DNA of 5,252 bases, from the NCBI RefSeq assembly GCF_040096285.1, contig NZ_JBBMEY010000072.1, positions 1 to 5,252 on the forward strand, read 5' to 3'. A program made the position numbers and the translations under genes. The notes beneath the pieces were generated by a model that was not told the origin of the DNA, did not search any database, and saw nothing but the letters and a program-made list of their open reading frames with translations. This DNA is from Ruminococcoides intestinihominis. GTDB lineage: Bacteria; Bacillota; Clostridia; Oscillospirales; Acutalibacteraceae. This document shows, piece after piece, positions 5,231 to 5,252 of this stretch. Numbering within the stretch: position 1 is the first letter of the stretch; each line of letters opens with the position of its first letter.

Positions 5231-5252
5231 GTTTATCTCATTTTTATTGATA

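Overview
The window looks like a gut Firmicute of the Ruminococcaceae, closest in style to the starch specialist Ruminococcus bromii. The main evidence is one large secreted alpha-amylase that combines a MalS-like GH13 catalytic domain, two CBM26-type starch-binding modules, a Thr/Pro linker and a C-terminal type I dockerin. Dockerin-bearing amylases of this kind are known from the ruminococcal amylosome. The host is an inference from this architecture and from the AT-rich, strong-SD gene style; no phylogenetic marker is present.

Layout. Positions 1-250 hold no recognisable gene, only a short open frame that ends just before a very strong terminator (256-303). Positions 306-839 on the minus strand encode the C-terminal half of an AbiH-family phage-defence protein whose N-terminal half is missing. 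Positions 840-1050 look like a small orphan transcription unit on the plus strand: a perfect -10 box inside a dyad, two tiny overlapping reading frames and a 17-position terminator stem, with no gene following. Positions 1060-1380 are a gene graveyard. They contain a lone half of a terminator, a palindromic stem-loop, a roughly 33-codon fragment of a GH32 fructosidase on the minus strand, a perfect 10-bp GC-rich hairpin and another terminator. Positions 1381-1547 are plain AT-rich DNA.

The amylase unit occupies the rest: three 11-bp direct repeats over the probable -35 region, an extended -10, a strong SD, the 1171-codon gene (1655-5170) and a clean terminator at 5202-5230. It appears to be monocistronic and insulated on both sides. 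The enzyme should be exported by the Sec pathway, bind starch through its CBM26 modules, cut internal alpha-1,4 bonds and dock onto a cohesin-bearing scaffoldin. No scaffoldin, transporter or regulator lies in the window.

The least ordinary observations are the codon-usage shift at the linker/dockerin, the symmetric Val-Lys pair in the dockerin recognition positions, the helically phased repeats at the promoter, the orphan leader/terminator unit, and the unannotated GH32 and AbiH remnants. I see no convincing wholly new system.
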